Source: Montifringilla adamsi
Taxonomy: Eukaryota > Chordata > Aves > Passeriformes > Passeridae
Reading direction: 5' to 3'
Length of the DNA: 64,000 bases
Assembly: GCA_017590115.1 (NCBI GenBank)
Contig: JAGGNK010013114.1
Span: forward strand, 310,001-374,000
This document shows, in pieces, positions 49,533 to 60,889 of this stretch (position 1 is the first letter of the stretch; every line of letters begins with the position of its first letter). A program made the translations under genes and the position numbers. A model generated the notes under the pieces. That model searched no databases. It saw only the letters and a program-made list of their open reading frames with translations, and was not told the origin of the DNA.

Positions 49533-52500
49533 AAAGAAAAGGTGCTAGAGGCCTATAATCACTACCCAGTGCTAACAGGCATGTTCTGGGCAGCATTTTA
49601 GCATGATGTCTGCCAGGACCCACCCTGTCTGAGCTGGCAGTTCAGTTGGCTTATCTGAGATGCCCTCCTATATTTGCACTTGGATTATCAAAGGTGTAGA
49701 ATAATCTGGTTTGAAAGGGGCCTGGAGGTCAGGCCCTGTTTGAAACCCCCATGCAAAGCAAGGCCAGCTTTGAAGTTAGAGCCACTCTGAATACAGCCCA
49801 GTACGTCACCAATCCTAATTACGTCTGGTAACTTAAAATCTGTCCATGAAATGTTAAAAGTAAGACCTGTGATAAACGAGTCTATTGGAGAGTACTCATG
49901 CTCCTGTTTTTATAGCTTTGTGTGTTTGAGGCAGGAGTAACAGAGCTTCTAAAGGTGATGGGGTTTTTATTTTGGTTTTTTTTATGGGAATTAGCTTATG
50001 CCAGTGAGAATCAAAGTATGTCTTGAAAGAGGCACTACAGGGAGTAGGTAATTAACTTTTTGTTCCTATTCTTCCCTGCTAGATCGTATATTGAAAGAAT
50101 CCAGCAAAGTTTTCGAAGATGTTTTGGAAAGTTTTTACTCGATTGATTGCATTAAGTCACAGTTTGAAGCTTGGCGCTCCAAGTACTTTGCTTCTTATAA
50201 GGATGCTTATATTGGCCTCTGTTTACCAAAGTTGTTTAACCCTTTAATCAGACTTCAGCTGCTTACCTGGACTCCTTTGGAGGTAAGCTTGTCTGCAAGC
50301 AGGTTCTGTGTGAACTGCTACATGGTGGTTCTTTCACACTTGAGCAGAGCAAAGTAACCTGCACCTTTGATGTATGCGTCTCCTAAAGGTGTGTTCTAGG
50401 GATGAAGTTTCAAATGGGCACCTGTCTTGGGGCAAAGTTTTTCTGGGGGGTGCCTGGACTAGTTGAGCTGCTATGTTCCCAGCAAACCAGAGTTAAATTT
50501 GGCATGTTGCCAGATCCTTCTCAGGAAGTGGTGTAGACCAAAAAATTTGCAACTGCCCATGGTAGTGGGTTGGAACTAGGTGATCTTTAAGGTCCCTTCC
50601 AACCCAGACCATTGTATGGTTCTGTGAAAATGCATTTAGTCTTTAAAATACTTCAGAGAAAATTGTGACTCTAGATAATGCTGTTTCATCAGAAGTGGAA
50701 CTAAGAAGTTTGTTCTTACGTGACACTACAACCTGTGTCTCTAGGTTATGTATTTGTCTCTCACATACACTTCCATACCCTGTAGAATTCTGGCTGGCCC
50801 AAGTCTTTCTCATAGTACTCACTGCTCAGTTATTATGTAGGGAACATGGGAAAAGCAGGTCAGCACTGTGGCAGCCCAGTATCCCTGGCACACATTTATT
50901 GTCCAGCCTGGATATGTATGCTTTCATGAGATGCCACCAGGACAAGCAGTTCAGGTAGCTTTTGACTCCCTTTCTGTTCCTCCTTTTTTCAGAAGTGCTT
51001 TTTTTTTTTTCCTAAACCTACCAAGAGAATATCTGCAGAAGGGGTCGTTTCTGTCACCTCTTCTCCAAGTGCGGAGTGGAGGAGGCATGATTTGTCTTCA
51101 GAGAAAGTTCAGAGTATTAAAATAATTTTATTAATTTGATGTTTGGCTTCATTAATCAAACAAGGAAAAATCTAAGAAAGATGCCATCGTTAAATTTAAA
51201 ACATTTTTTGTGCATTCTCATTTCCCCCATGCTATTTCTGAGTTTTCAGGTTAACAAAACAAAGCTCCTGTTAGTTGGAGACATGGTACAGAATTGTGAA
51301 GTCTAACTGTATTCACTACTTTCTGTTACTGATCCTGGTAAGCATTTTGTTGAGGTAGAAAAATTACAAGGTGCTCATAGAAAGGGGTTTTAAAACCAGA
51401 AGGCATAATTTTAAAATGCAGCACAGTTGAGCTGTACTTCTGACTTGTACCCTAATCTGTAGGCTTTTGTTTGGTTTAGGTGTAAGTAGGAGTTAAATTC
51501 TGTGGGGCAAAAACTGTTAAAAAATCAGTCTTGCTTCAGCCATTTTCTCTTTTCATTACATCTAGTGGCTATGCTGGTAGAATGAATTGGTTCATTTGGC
51601 AGAGTGTTTTAAAGCTGTTTTTGTGTGTGTATCATACTTTTTTACATAATACGTCTTCTATGTGTTGACTTCAAATCTTTGTTTAGGAATCTAACCCAAA
51701 TTCTTTTTTTTATTAGGGCAAGTGTCGAGATTTTGAAACAATGTTGTGGTTTGAGTCATTGCTGTTCTATGGCTGTGAAGAGCAGGAGCAGGTGAAAGAT
51801 GATGCTGATATTTCACTGTTGCCTACCATTGTAGAGAGAGTTGTTCTTCCTAAATTAACAGGTATAGGCTTAAAAAATGGAAGGGAGGGGGTTATGGAGT
51901 CTGATGTTTGTTTGTGCTTTCAGATTTTACTGTTTTGTAAATAATTGCATGGATTTGAGTATATAATACTGTATTTGAGTATATAATACTATATTTGTAT
52001 AATAATTACTGTATTTCAGTATTTGTAAAGTGGAGTAATTCTTTAATCTCTTACAGTAATTTCTGAAAATATCTGGGATCCCTTTTCTACCACACAGACA
52101 TCTAGAATGGTAGCAATTGTACAGAAACTAATAGATGGCTATCCCTCAGTGGTGAATGCAGAAAACAAAAATACACAAGTAAGTTGTTGGATTTTTTTCT
52201 TAAATGTGTTGCATACGTTAAGGAAGTTGAATACATTTTTAATACCTTATGTTGGGAAGTACAGCAAGAAAAAGAACTTTAAAGTTATTTGATGCTCTGC
52301 AGCCTGATTGTGGGGGGTAAAGTATGGTGATAAATTAAAAGAAGAAACTCAGTGAAGCCTTCCCAAAATAGATACCAGAGATAAAAAAATACACCAGATG
52401 TAATAAGACTTGCTAGTCTCCAGTTTTGCTGTAAGGGTTGGCTACAAATACTTGGGCTTTTCTTTTTTAGATCTTTGCAGCTTTTTCAAATGTATTGCCT

Positions 52501-55500
52501 GGAAATTGCGTTGTTTTACTTGCCTTCTGTGAATGCAGGAAGTGGTAATAATAGTTCAAGTTTTAATTGAAAGTGTCAAATTTCTGCTCTGTTAATTATT
52601 ACAGACTTCTTTAAGACTATTTATTTGTGTGCTCAAATATGTATGTATGTTTACTGTTATGGTCACAAGTGTTCTTTGTTGCTTTAAAAATCAGTTTCTG
52701 AGTGTTTAACTACTAAGCAGTGCATTGGACATTAAATAATTACTTGTTTCAGATGCTTCTAAAGGCCTTGTTGCTAAGAATGAGGAGAACACTAGATGAT
52801 GATGTATTCATGCCCTTGTATCCAAAAAAGTAAGTTTACTTTCAACTATGGTGTTAGACCTTAGCAAGTCACTGTGTTCTGTCCATAGTTAAGAGGGGTT
52901 TTTCCCAGTGTGGTTCAGCGCCTGGGTACAGGAGATCTTTTGTTATCCTTCTGGGAGCATTTAGCAGAGACAAGAAGGATGAAAGGGAATATATATGGAA
53001 GTGAACTGTGTCTTGGAAGGAAAAAGCCAGCAAATTCAAGACATAGGTGTGGTCTTGGTTGCTCATTAAAGAAATGTCTTACTTTCCAGCATCTTAGAAA
53101 ACAAGAACTCTGGTCCATATTTGTTTTTCCAACGTCAGTTTTGGTCCTCTGTTAAGGTAAGTCAGTAAATATGTCTGGTAAATCTTTGGTCTAAGACAGT
53201 GTAGCAATAAAATCCTCCTCAACTTTGTGGAAAACAGTAGATGGAAACTGCTTCAACTTCACTTGCAAAAACTCCAACTCTGGATTCTTAGTCTTTGTAT
53301 CCAGTCACTAGTGGTGTCCCCCAGGGCTCACTTTTGGGTCCAGTCCTGTTTTATGTCCTTGTTGATGATCTGGATGAGGGGATCAAATGCACCCTCAGTA
53401 AATTTGTGGATGGCACTAAGTTGGGCAGGTGTGTCGATCTGCTGGAGGGCAGGAAGGCTTTGCAGAGGGACCTGGATTGATGAGGCCAGTGGGATGAGGG
53501 TCAGCAAGGCCAGGTGCTGGGTCCCTGTGCTCTGTCCACAGTAACCCCAGAACTGGGGGCTGAGTGGCAGGAAAGGCCCTGGGCATGCAGGTCAACAGCA
53601 GCTGAAGGCGAGCCAGATGTGCCCAGGTGAGCAAGAAGGGTCAAGGGCACATGGCCTGTACCAGCAATGGTGTGTGCAGAAGGACCATGGCAGTAATTGT
53701 CCCTCTGTGCTGGGCACTGCTGAGGCCACACCTCGAATGCTGTGTCCAGCTCTGGGCCTCTCAATTCAGGAAGGACATTGAGGGGTAGGAGCATGTCCAG
53801 AGATGGGAACAGAGCTGGGAAGGGTCTAGAGGGGAAGTCCTGTGAGGAGCAACTGAGGGAGTTGGGGTTGTTCAGCCTGGAAAAGAAGAGGTGGGGAAGC
53901 GGGGAGACAGGACAGGGGCACCTTATCACTGCCTGACAGTGGAGTGTGGGCAAGTGGGGTCTGGCTCTGCTCCCAGGCAGCCAGCGACAGGATGAAAGGA
54001 AATGTCCTTAAGCTCTGCCAGGAGAGCTTCAGGATGGACATTGGGAAGAATTTTTTCACAGAAAGGATAATTAACCATGGGGATGGACTGCCTGGCAAGG
54101 TGGTGGAGTCACATCCCTGGAGGTGTTTTTGAAGATGGACATGGCACTCCATATTCTGATCAAGTTGACAAGGTGGTGTTTGGTCTAAGAGTGGACTTGA
54201 TCTCAGAGGTCTTTTGCAACTTAATTGGTTTTGTAGTTGAAGAGGTTGTCTGGTGGAAGCACCATCATTTCAACTTGAGTGTTATGGGGTCACTTAGCTT
54301 ACTCACCCTAGGTTTTTTATATCCTTGTGCTTGTCAGAATAAAAGACACTGCTTTTGGGGAATGTGGGAGCTCATAGCTGTGCATAGTTTTTGTCCAGTA
54401 AAAGACTGAAAAAAATTAACTCCCAGCTGAACAGATAAGTAGAGACTAATGCTGATTGAACAACTCCTCTCCATGATCACACAAGCAGAACTCTTCTCTG
54501 GAATTTTCTGTTCAAATGGCAGCAGCAAGGGAGACTGTATTCTGAATAGGTTTGCAAAATATTTAAAATATTTTAAAATGTTTGATATGTTTGATCAACT
54601 CTCTGGTTTCAGTACATTTTGGAATAGTTATTTTCCCTGTGTTGTATTTTTAGTTATTGGGAAACTTTCTCCAGTGGTATGGAATCCTCTCAAACAAAAC
54701 TCTACAGGAGCTGTCCATAGATGGGTTACTAAATAGATACATTCTTATGGCTTTTCAAAACTCAGAGTATGGAGAGGACAGCATTAAGAAAGCTCAAAGT
54801 GTAAGTAAAATCAAGCAATGTTTAAAGTAATGGATTTAAACTGAAAGAAAAATATAGTTAAAACTTGACACTGCCTATGAAATCTTGGCTTTGATACTTC
54901 AAAAGCTGTAGTTAGTAAAAAATAGATTTATTTTTCTTTTTTTGTAGTATACAGACTAAAGAAAGAACCTTCTCTTGCTCATGCCTGTAGATGGATTAGG
55001 TATACTGTGGGTTTCAGTGCTTTACTGCGTGGATTTTGGTGTGGGGTTTTTTGGTAGTTTTCTCATTTTTCACTCAGTTTGGCCTTATCTCTGCAGTCTT
55101 ACTAGGCAGATTTCACAAGTTATACATGTTACGTAGCTTTTAAAAATTTTTATTACGTTGTGTTTAACTTCCTTTTTCCCGTTTTTCATAGGTAATTGCT
55201 TGCTTCCCTAAGCAGTGGTTCACTAATCTAACGGGAGACAAGACTATTTCTCAGCTAGAAAACTTCTGTAGATACCTTGTTCACCTGGCTGATACAATTT
55301 ACAGAAACAGCATTGGTTGCTCTGATGTAGAGAAGAGAAATGCCAGGTAACTTACTTTGAGTTAAAGCACTTGCAGTTCTTGTGATTTGATTTATTTTGC
55401 CAATGCATGCAAACATGGGTAACTCTCTCCATCCTGCTGTGTGTCTTTGGAAACTTCTTTGAATTCAGATGTTAGAAATGGATACTTTTAAGGTGTCTGA

Positions 55501-56669
55501 AAATAGCAACTGCTGGAAATACTGTAACGCTGATAATGTATTTTGCACTACTGCTTAGTGTCCTGGATTCTTAAGGGGGTTTATAAAAAGCAGGGAGAAG
55601 CACTTTTTATATGACTAGATACTGTCAGGACAAGGGGGATGGCTTTAAACCAGAAGGAGGAGATATTTGTGTTAGATATTGGGAAGGAATTCTTGGCTGT
55701 GAGGGTGGTGCGGCCCTGACACAGGTTGCCCAGAGAAGCTTCTTGTCCCTAGAAATGCTCCATGCCCGGTTGACTGGAGCTCTAAGCAACCTGGTCTGCT
55801 GGAAGGTGAACCTGTTCATGGCAGGAGTTGGACTGAGATAAGCTTTAAAGTACCTTCCAACCCAGAGCTTTCTATGATTCTGCCAAATTTTGTAGCTACC
55901 ATGTGTGGCCTGTTCCACCTTGTGAGCCTGTTGCTGACTCCTGCATAGTGGCTTCTAAATTGCAAACTGTCTTTTGTATGCAGTTCAAAAGTTCTGACTA
56001 TTTACACAACCAACTAGGTGAACCTGTTTTGCCTGAGATCCAAGAGTAATTTTACTTGAATCCAGTGATCAGCTTAATTAAAAGTTTGCATTAGACACGT
56101 TACTGCTGGCCAAGTAAGCTGACGTGCTATGGGAGCAGCAGCAGCACAGCAATGAACAGTCTTCCAGTCTTGGTAGAGTCCTGTGTTTCAGTGTAACAGT
56201 TTGGGATTTAGATTTATTTAAGGTTTTGAACTCTCTTGTTTTGCTGGTGTGTTTCTAAATTTGAAAGAACTTTCTTTACCAGGTGAAATAATAACTTGGT
56301 AAAAATTTTTATTGGAAGAGAAACATCCAATTATCCTGTTTTCATAGCAGGTTCTAATTTGATTTCTATCTTCTGTCTTGCTTTTTCCCAGCATTTAACA
56401 AATCTGTTGCCATTACCTTATTAAGCAAATATAATAAATCTGCAACAGGAATATGAAATATATGGCTCCATAATGTAGAGTTCTGTTGGAAAATTAGTCA
56501 ATGTCATTGATTGTTCTGTTTCTGTATTGACTTCTCCTGCCTCTTTTTTAGGGAGCACATAAAGCAGATCATAAAGCTTCTAGCAAGTATCCGAGCTCTG
56601 GATCATGCTGTTACTGTTGCAAATGATCACAACGTAAAAGAGTTCAAGATTCTAGTAGAAGGAAAATAG
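34313..56669 (+). CDS. PAXBP1: PAX3- and PAX7-binding protein 1 / GC-rich sequence DNA-binding factor 1 (18 coding exons)
   Basis: PAXBP1 is a nuclear adaptor that links PAX3/PAX7 to histone H3K4 methyltransferase and also carries a GCFC domain shared with spliceosome-associated TFIP11. Exons: 34313-34772, 35352-35480, 37094-37264, 38358-38579, 39135-39238, 39601-39821, 40758-40947, 44863-44986, 47007-47106, 47546-47661, 50083-50282, 51717-51861, 52057-52178, 52753-52829, 53090-53156, 54654-54800, 55192-55346, 56552-56669. They total 2868 bp, about 955 residues against about 917 in human. The start [19 protein letters not shown] matches orthologues. A Pro/Ala-rich, acidic N-terminal region follows, then the [13 protein letters not shown] tract, a coiled-coil-like middle ([22 protein letters not shown]) and the C-terminal GCFC region ([31 protein letters not shown]). 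All phases agree and there are no stops. Intron 5 appears to begin with GC. Confidence 0.97.
39239..39600 (+). other. Probable GC-AG intron 5 of PAXBP1
   Basis: Exon 5 ends ...CCCCAG at 39238 and the next bases are GCATGT. Exon 6 starts at 39601 after ACTAG. Keeping the conserved frame (INIPQ followed by VQPSQPAEV) requires the junction at CAG|GC. The nearest GT, four bases downstream, would shift the frame. GC-AG introns form a small, known class of U2-type introns. Confidence 0.8.
40948..44862 (+). other. PAXBP1 intron 7 with AT/CA simple repeats
   Basis: This 3.9-kb intron has no recognisable retroelement. Simple repeats include (A)n at 40978-40993, (TA)n(CA)n at about 41574-41600, and an AT-rich alternating stretch at about 42665-42780. 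Confidence 0.7.
47690..48115 (-). mobile_element. CR1 LINE fragment, antisense
   Basis: The plus strand shows 'caatcacagcatggtctggg', 'ttggaagggaccttaaatcc', 'gaatttcttcccagtatcct' and 'ctccaggctgaacaatccca'. It lies 30 bp after the intron 10 donor of PAXBP1. Confidence 0.95.
49493..49530 (+). repeat. Uninterrupted 38-base poly(A) tract
   Basis: 38 consecutive A residues are followed by GAAAAGAAAAGG in PAXBP1 intron 10. CR1 elements do not end in poly(A), so this may be a simple-repeat expansion or the tail of a processed retrocopy. No source gene was recognised upstream. Confidence 0.9.
50545..50630 (+). mobile_element. Short CR1 LINE 3' end
   Basis: The sequence 'gcccatggtagtgggttgga', 'gatctttaaggtcccttcca' and 'cccagaccattgtatggttc' is a short sense CR1 tail in PAXBP1 intron 11. 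Confidence 0.88.
53293..54240 (+). mobile_element. CR1 LINE, long 5'-truncated copy (RT end to 3' UTR)
   Basis: The frame at 53295-53480 encodes the RT block [20 protein letters not shown], followed by the DDLDEGI and CTLSKF motifs. Further on come the C-terminal [16 protein letters not shown] block (about 53845-53890) and a CR1 3' UTR. The RT catalytic FADD-type motif reads FVDG, so the copy was not active even before later frameshifts. It is sense-oriented within PAXBP1 intron 15. Confidence 0.93.
55600..55885 (+). mobile_element. CR1 LINE 3' end
   Basis: Sense CR1 tail: 'gttgcccagagaagcttctt', 'aagcaacctggtctgctgga', 'ccttccaacccagagctttc' and 'tatgattct'. It lies in PAXBP1 intron 17. Confidence 0.93.
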
Positions 56670-57125
56670 ACTTTTCCCACCACTCATTTTGAGCTTTAAA
56701 ACCATTCCTGATGTGTAATTTATGTACATATGTAAAGTTTCTTACACTGTAAAGTATTGATCTTTGTTTTAATACAAAATGTGTTCTTATATACAGCATC
56801 CTTAAAAATAAAAATCATTGACTTCATTGAAAACAAAAATGGAATTCCAAGATTGTCATCTTTCCAGAAACCAGATTTTTCCTCAAGTTTCTCAAAATCT
56901 TGTTCACAAAAATACTTTGTGCCCATAATCAATGGTCATCTACTCCTGTTAATTGTTCCATGGTTAACTGGAATGTGTATAATAGATTCTGTGTAATACA
57001 GTGATGCATATATTTATACCACCATGTTGCTTTCACACTGGATATAGAGATGTTGTACTGTTGCAATAAGCTTTTCATTTGCTAAAAAATACTTATTTTG
57101 AAAATAAAATGATCGTATTATTGGT
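56670..57125 (+). other. PAXBP1 3' untranslated region with two poly(A) signals
   Basis: AATAAA occurs at 56807-56812 and again at 57103-57108, giving possible short and longer 3' UTRs. The sequence is A/T-rich, as usual for this gene class. Confidence 0.75.
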
Positions 57126-57504
57126 CAAAAGGGCTGGTAAAACATTCCAATATGTGAAAAGTCACGAGTTGAAGAATAGGGGCACATTGAAGTGGATCCT
57201 GACCTTTAAAAAGCAGCTGTGCACTCCAAGTGGAGTAACTAAAAAGTGATTTATATTCAGAATATGGAACTCTTACCACTCTTCTTCAAAAGGAAGATCT
57301 GGATAAATGGTGAAGGTTTTTTTTTTTTATACAGGCAAACACTGTGAATTTTTGCTTACTGTGCATGTGTAGATCGTGGCACTTCCTAAGCTCAAAACAA
57401 CTTACATTTCGTAGGACTAATGGTTTACCTCTGAATTCTGGACCCTCCTTCCTTTTCTAAATTGCTTAAGTTGTGTCAGGATTGGGGGGGAGGCAGTTGG
57501 GTTT

Positions 57505-57562
57505 GGTTTTTTGTTTGTTTGCTTTGGTTTTTTTTTGTTTTTTTTGTTTTGTTTTGTTTTGT
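57505..57562 (+). repeat. T-rich (TTTTG)n simple repeat
   Basis: Runs of T interrupted by single G residues end in four TTTTG units. No further function is apparent. Confidence 0.85.
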
Positions 57563-57719
57563 AATGTCTTTCATGGAAGCTATTTCTTCAGGTTAGAGTG
57601 GCTGAAGATATGGAGCAAAATGAAGGTATTTTGAAATCTTTGAAGTATTTGTCTTGTAAATATTAAAATGTTACACTTCCCACTGTTAGGAAAATTAATC
57701 CACAAACATCAGAGTTTTA

Positions 57720-58175
57720 TGTCCAAAAAGGGACAGAGAAGTCCTTTTACTTTATTCAAATAAAGGGAGAGGCTGTGGGGCATTCCCTTGGGGTCTCTCA
57801 GTTTTTTGGAGGACACAGCCTCCTTTTTATCCTAATTTCCTGGGCACATTTTCCTCTCTCTTTCCACATTGTCTGAGGTACTTGAGAGGTACAGACTTCC
57901 TAATACACCTGATCCTGAAGATTTCCCTCGAATGTATAACTATCCCTTTAAATTTTTAATTCTTATGGAATTTAGGGGTTTTTCCCCATTGTTAGTTTCA
58001 TCTTTCAATGTCCAATTTCATTTATCAGCAAACCTGAAGTTTATTTGTAAAAGCAAGTATCTTTTTCCATTCATCCATCAGTGGAATCCTTCCCATTGTT
58101 TCTTTTATCTCCCAGTGCTAGTTTTATCTACCAACACACCCACAGCTTGTTTGTAAAGACAAATCTCATTCCTCT
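57720..58175 (-). mobile_element. Solo LTR, antisense, with internal tandem duplication
   Basis: Read on the minus strand there is a TATA-like GGATAAAAAGG (about 57820-57830) followed by AATAAAG (about 57752-57758) and an end at TGTCC (57720), the complement of GGACA. The U3-equivalent part contains two diverged copies of a roughly 110-bp unit beginning CCCATTGTTAGTTTCAT near 57984 and CCCATTGTTTCTTTTAT near 58092. The outer boundary is approximate. Confidence 0.65.
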
Positions 58176-58954
58176 CATCACTAAATATCATCTAAGTGTA
58201 GTCCTAAAAAACCCAAGGCGTTTAATTTAAATGTAAGTGAAAACCACTCCAAAAATCTGTTGATATACATGAAAACACTAGTGACTTGATCTTGGGCTCC
58301 AAGGCAGGTGGAGAGCTGTAACAGCCTTGGATTAAGAGCTATTCTCCATGTGTGCCCACCTTTTACTTCAGGGAACTGTAGCAATCTGCATACTGAATAG
58401 TATTTGTACTTGCGGCATGTGATATAAATGAGTATATTAAACACATGCCATTAGTGTAGCATTCTTGGGCCACTGGATAGTTGTTTTTCTGAACAGTTGG
58501 GACTGATGGGGCACACTCAGAAATACCTGCTTTTAAAAATCGCTTCAATAAACTCATCTGTCAAGGAGTTGTTGCAGTACAACTTGGCAAGCTTTGCTGC
58601 TTTAGAAAGAGAGTGAAGGGAATGATGTGGGTACTGGTTCTGGTTGACTATTCCAGTATGTCAGAAAAAAAATCTTTAAAAGCTGGATTTCTCAAGTGAA
58701 CACAATAGGATTAACACTGGAATTCACATACCTACATAAATCATACTTTGGATATTTGAAATAGTATTGCAGTTGTAGTTGCATGATTTAATAGTGACAG
58801 ATTTGATTTGTCTCTGCGAAAAATGTTACTGATTTCAGTATCTTGAAGAGGATCTGAAGGGAACCTGTAAGAGAGCTGGAGAGGGTCATTGGATAAGGGC
58901 TGGGAGTGACAAGTAAGTGTCATTTGGAGCTGAGGAAGTGGTCACAGTTCTCTT

Positions 58955-59015
58955 TGTTATTTATTTATTTACTTATTTCTTATTCATTATTTATTTATTT
59001 ATTCATACTGTTGCT
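58955..59015 (+). repeat. (ATTT)n microsatellite
   Basis: The run has imperfect TTTA tetranucleotide units with ACTT/ATTC interruptions. Confidence 0.9.
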
Positions 59016-59549
59016 GTTACTGTTTTTTTTTCTCTCCTCGCTTTTTTCTAGGAAATTGTTCCTATCTCAACCCATGATCTTTACCTTTTGTGCCCCCAAA
59101 TCTCCTGCCTTGGGGAGAAGTGAGCAAGTGGCTCATAGTTTAGAGTGGTTTCAGTGGGAGCAGTAAATCTGGAAGTACCATTCCTATTCCAAGACAGCCT
59201 TACTTGAGTCCCAGGCTGAGGCACAATGAGGGCACAACCCACAAAAGACTGGGTTGAGGGAAAGGCATTCTCTCAAGGATGATCAAGTGGTGCATTGAGG
59301 CATGTGGAACACCACGAAGCAAGGTACCCAGTATCTTGGAGAGAATTAGTGATGCTGGAGATAATCTATAAGGATTCAAATGATGAGCAATCCCCTGTAA
59401 ATCCCAATGAAGTCCAGTGTACACAAACTGTGGCAGAAGTTCTGACAGAGCACACCAGTGTCATATGACAGGTCATTGGCAGTGCTGTCATGGAAAGAAG
59501 AACAAAGAGTAGTTACCAAGCTTCTCTATCAAACTCCAGCTATATGAAG

Positions 59550-60300
59550 TATTTTTTCTGCCCCCCTCAGGCCTGTGTCTTGTCCATGGAAAGACTGTCC
59601 AAGGACCTGCAGCAATTTAAAGAGGACTACCAGTGATTACAAGAAGTGTCCCACACCCAGCCCTAGAGTCTGGAGTTTCTGCTATTGGAAGCAGGAACCT
59701 TCTGCTTGAGAGAGAGGGTGCACACCATGAGTAACCTTTGGTTTTACCTGCATAACTATGGAGAGCACATCACGAAGTGGGATGGAAAACCCACCTTTGC
59801 CCTGGCAGCACAGGTATAAATGCCTTTCCCATTTCCTGTGGGCAAGTCCTCAGACACAACAGGAAGGCTGATGTTACTTCCAGTCCTCTTGAAGGATTCC
59901 AGTTCATGTTTACAAGAAGTGAGCAGTGAGTACCATGATGAGAATTAGAGGGGCCCTCTCTCCTGCCAGGTGGAGGAAAGGGACAATCTGATCTATGGGA
60001 CTGTGTGGATCCGATGGCCTGACATCGGATATAAGGCTTTAATTGACACTGGTGCACAAAGTACCCTGATGCCATCAAGATATGTAGGGGCAGAATCGAT
60101 CTGTATTTCTGGGGCAGCAGGGCGATCCCAAGCCTGACTGTGAACAAATGGCTCCCCATTGTGACCGGGCCAGAGGCCCAGGATATCCTGGGCATAGATT
60201 GCCTCAGGAGAAGGTATTTCAAGGACACAAAAGGACATAATTGGGCTTTTGGGATAGCTGCTGTGGACACAGGGAATTAAACAACTGCAGCTCACACAGA
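59550..60300 (+). pseudogene. ERVL-like retroviral remnant with protease active site
   Basis: A protease-like segment is recognisable from about 59,975 to 60,280. The DTGAQS active-site block lies at 60045-60062, followed by the usual LMPSRYVG, PIVTGPEAQDILGIDCLR and GIAAVD stretches, split over frames by a stop and a frameshift. These are features of bird class III (ERVL-like) pro genes. The upstream 59,550-59,975 may be the end of gag. No RT domain follows; at about 60,890 a satellite array starts. Confidence 0.75.
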
Positions 60301-60889
60301 AAAATGTACCAGTAAAAAAAGATTTGCCGGACTGCCCCTTCTCCTCACTGCCTATCAGTGCACCCAAACACTGGGGCTATGCACTTTTCTTGCCAGCTGT
60401 ATGTAGGGTCTCATACTCCTACAGTCTGGTGAGGAGGCCATGTGCCAATTTGAAATCTCCAATAACCCCCAGAGTAAGGTCCTAGAACAAAAAGAAACCA
60501 AGAAGCTGGGCATCACCTTTGCTTGCAGCCTGTGCACACCCTTGTGCTGTTCAGTTTCCTTCTCCATGTACCTTCCCATTCTTTCCCTCTTACAGACCCA
60601 AGATCCCAAACAGTTTACCAACTGCTCCCACACCAACAGGGTCCCAACAAAAAGCTTGTGGTGTCTTTTACCTTCCCCGCTGCCATCCACACGATGGCGA
60701 CAGTGTAGTTGCAAAAGAGGTAAATGTCCTGATTCTCCAGAAGCAATGAAGTGTGCACATGCCAAGTTGAAATTGTCAGTACTGGCAAAAAGCAATGTTC
60801 CAGGGCAGGAAAGTTTGTCTGGCCTTCAGATTGCATTTGCAACCTTTAATTCACATCACACTAGCAGCATGCTCCCTCCCTCTTACGGC
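60301..60889. other. Unassigned interval between ERVL remnant and satellite array
   Basis: Open frames of up to about 150 codons occur here on both strands, but none contains a motif I recognise. It may be further decayed ERVL sequence. Confidence 0.45.

Noticed and set aside
34313..56669. Possibility that PAXBP1 here is a pseudogene or retrocopy
   Set aside because: All 18 coding exons keep phase, splice sites are present, no stop was seen and introns are retained.
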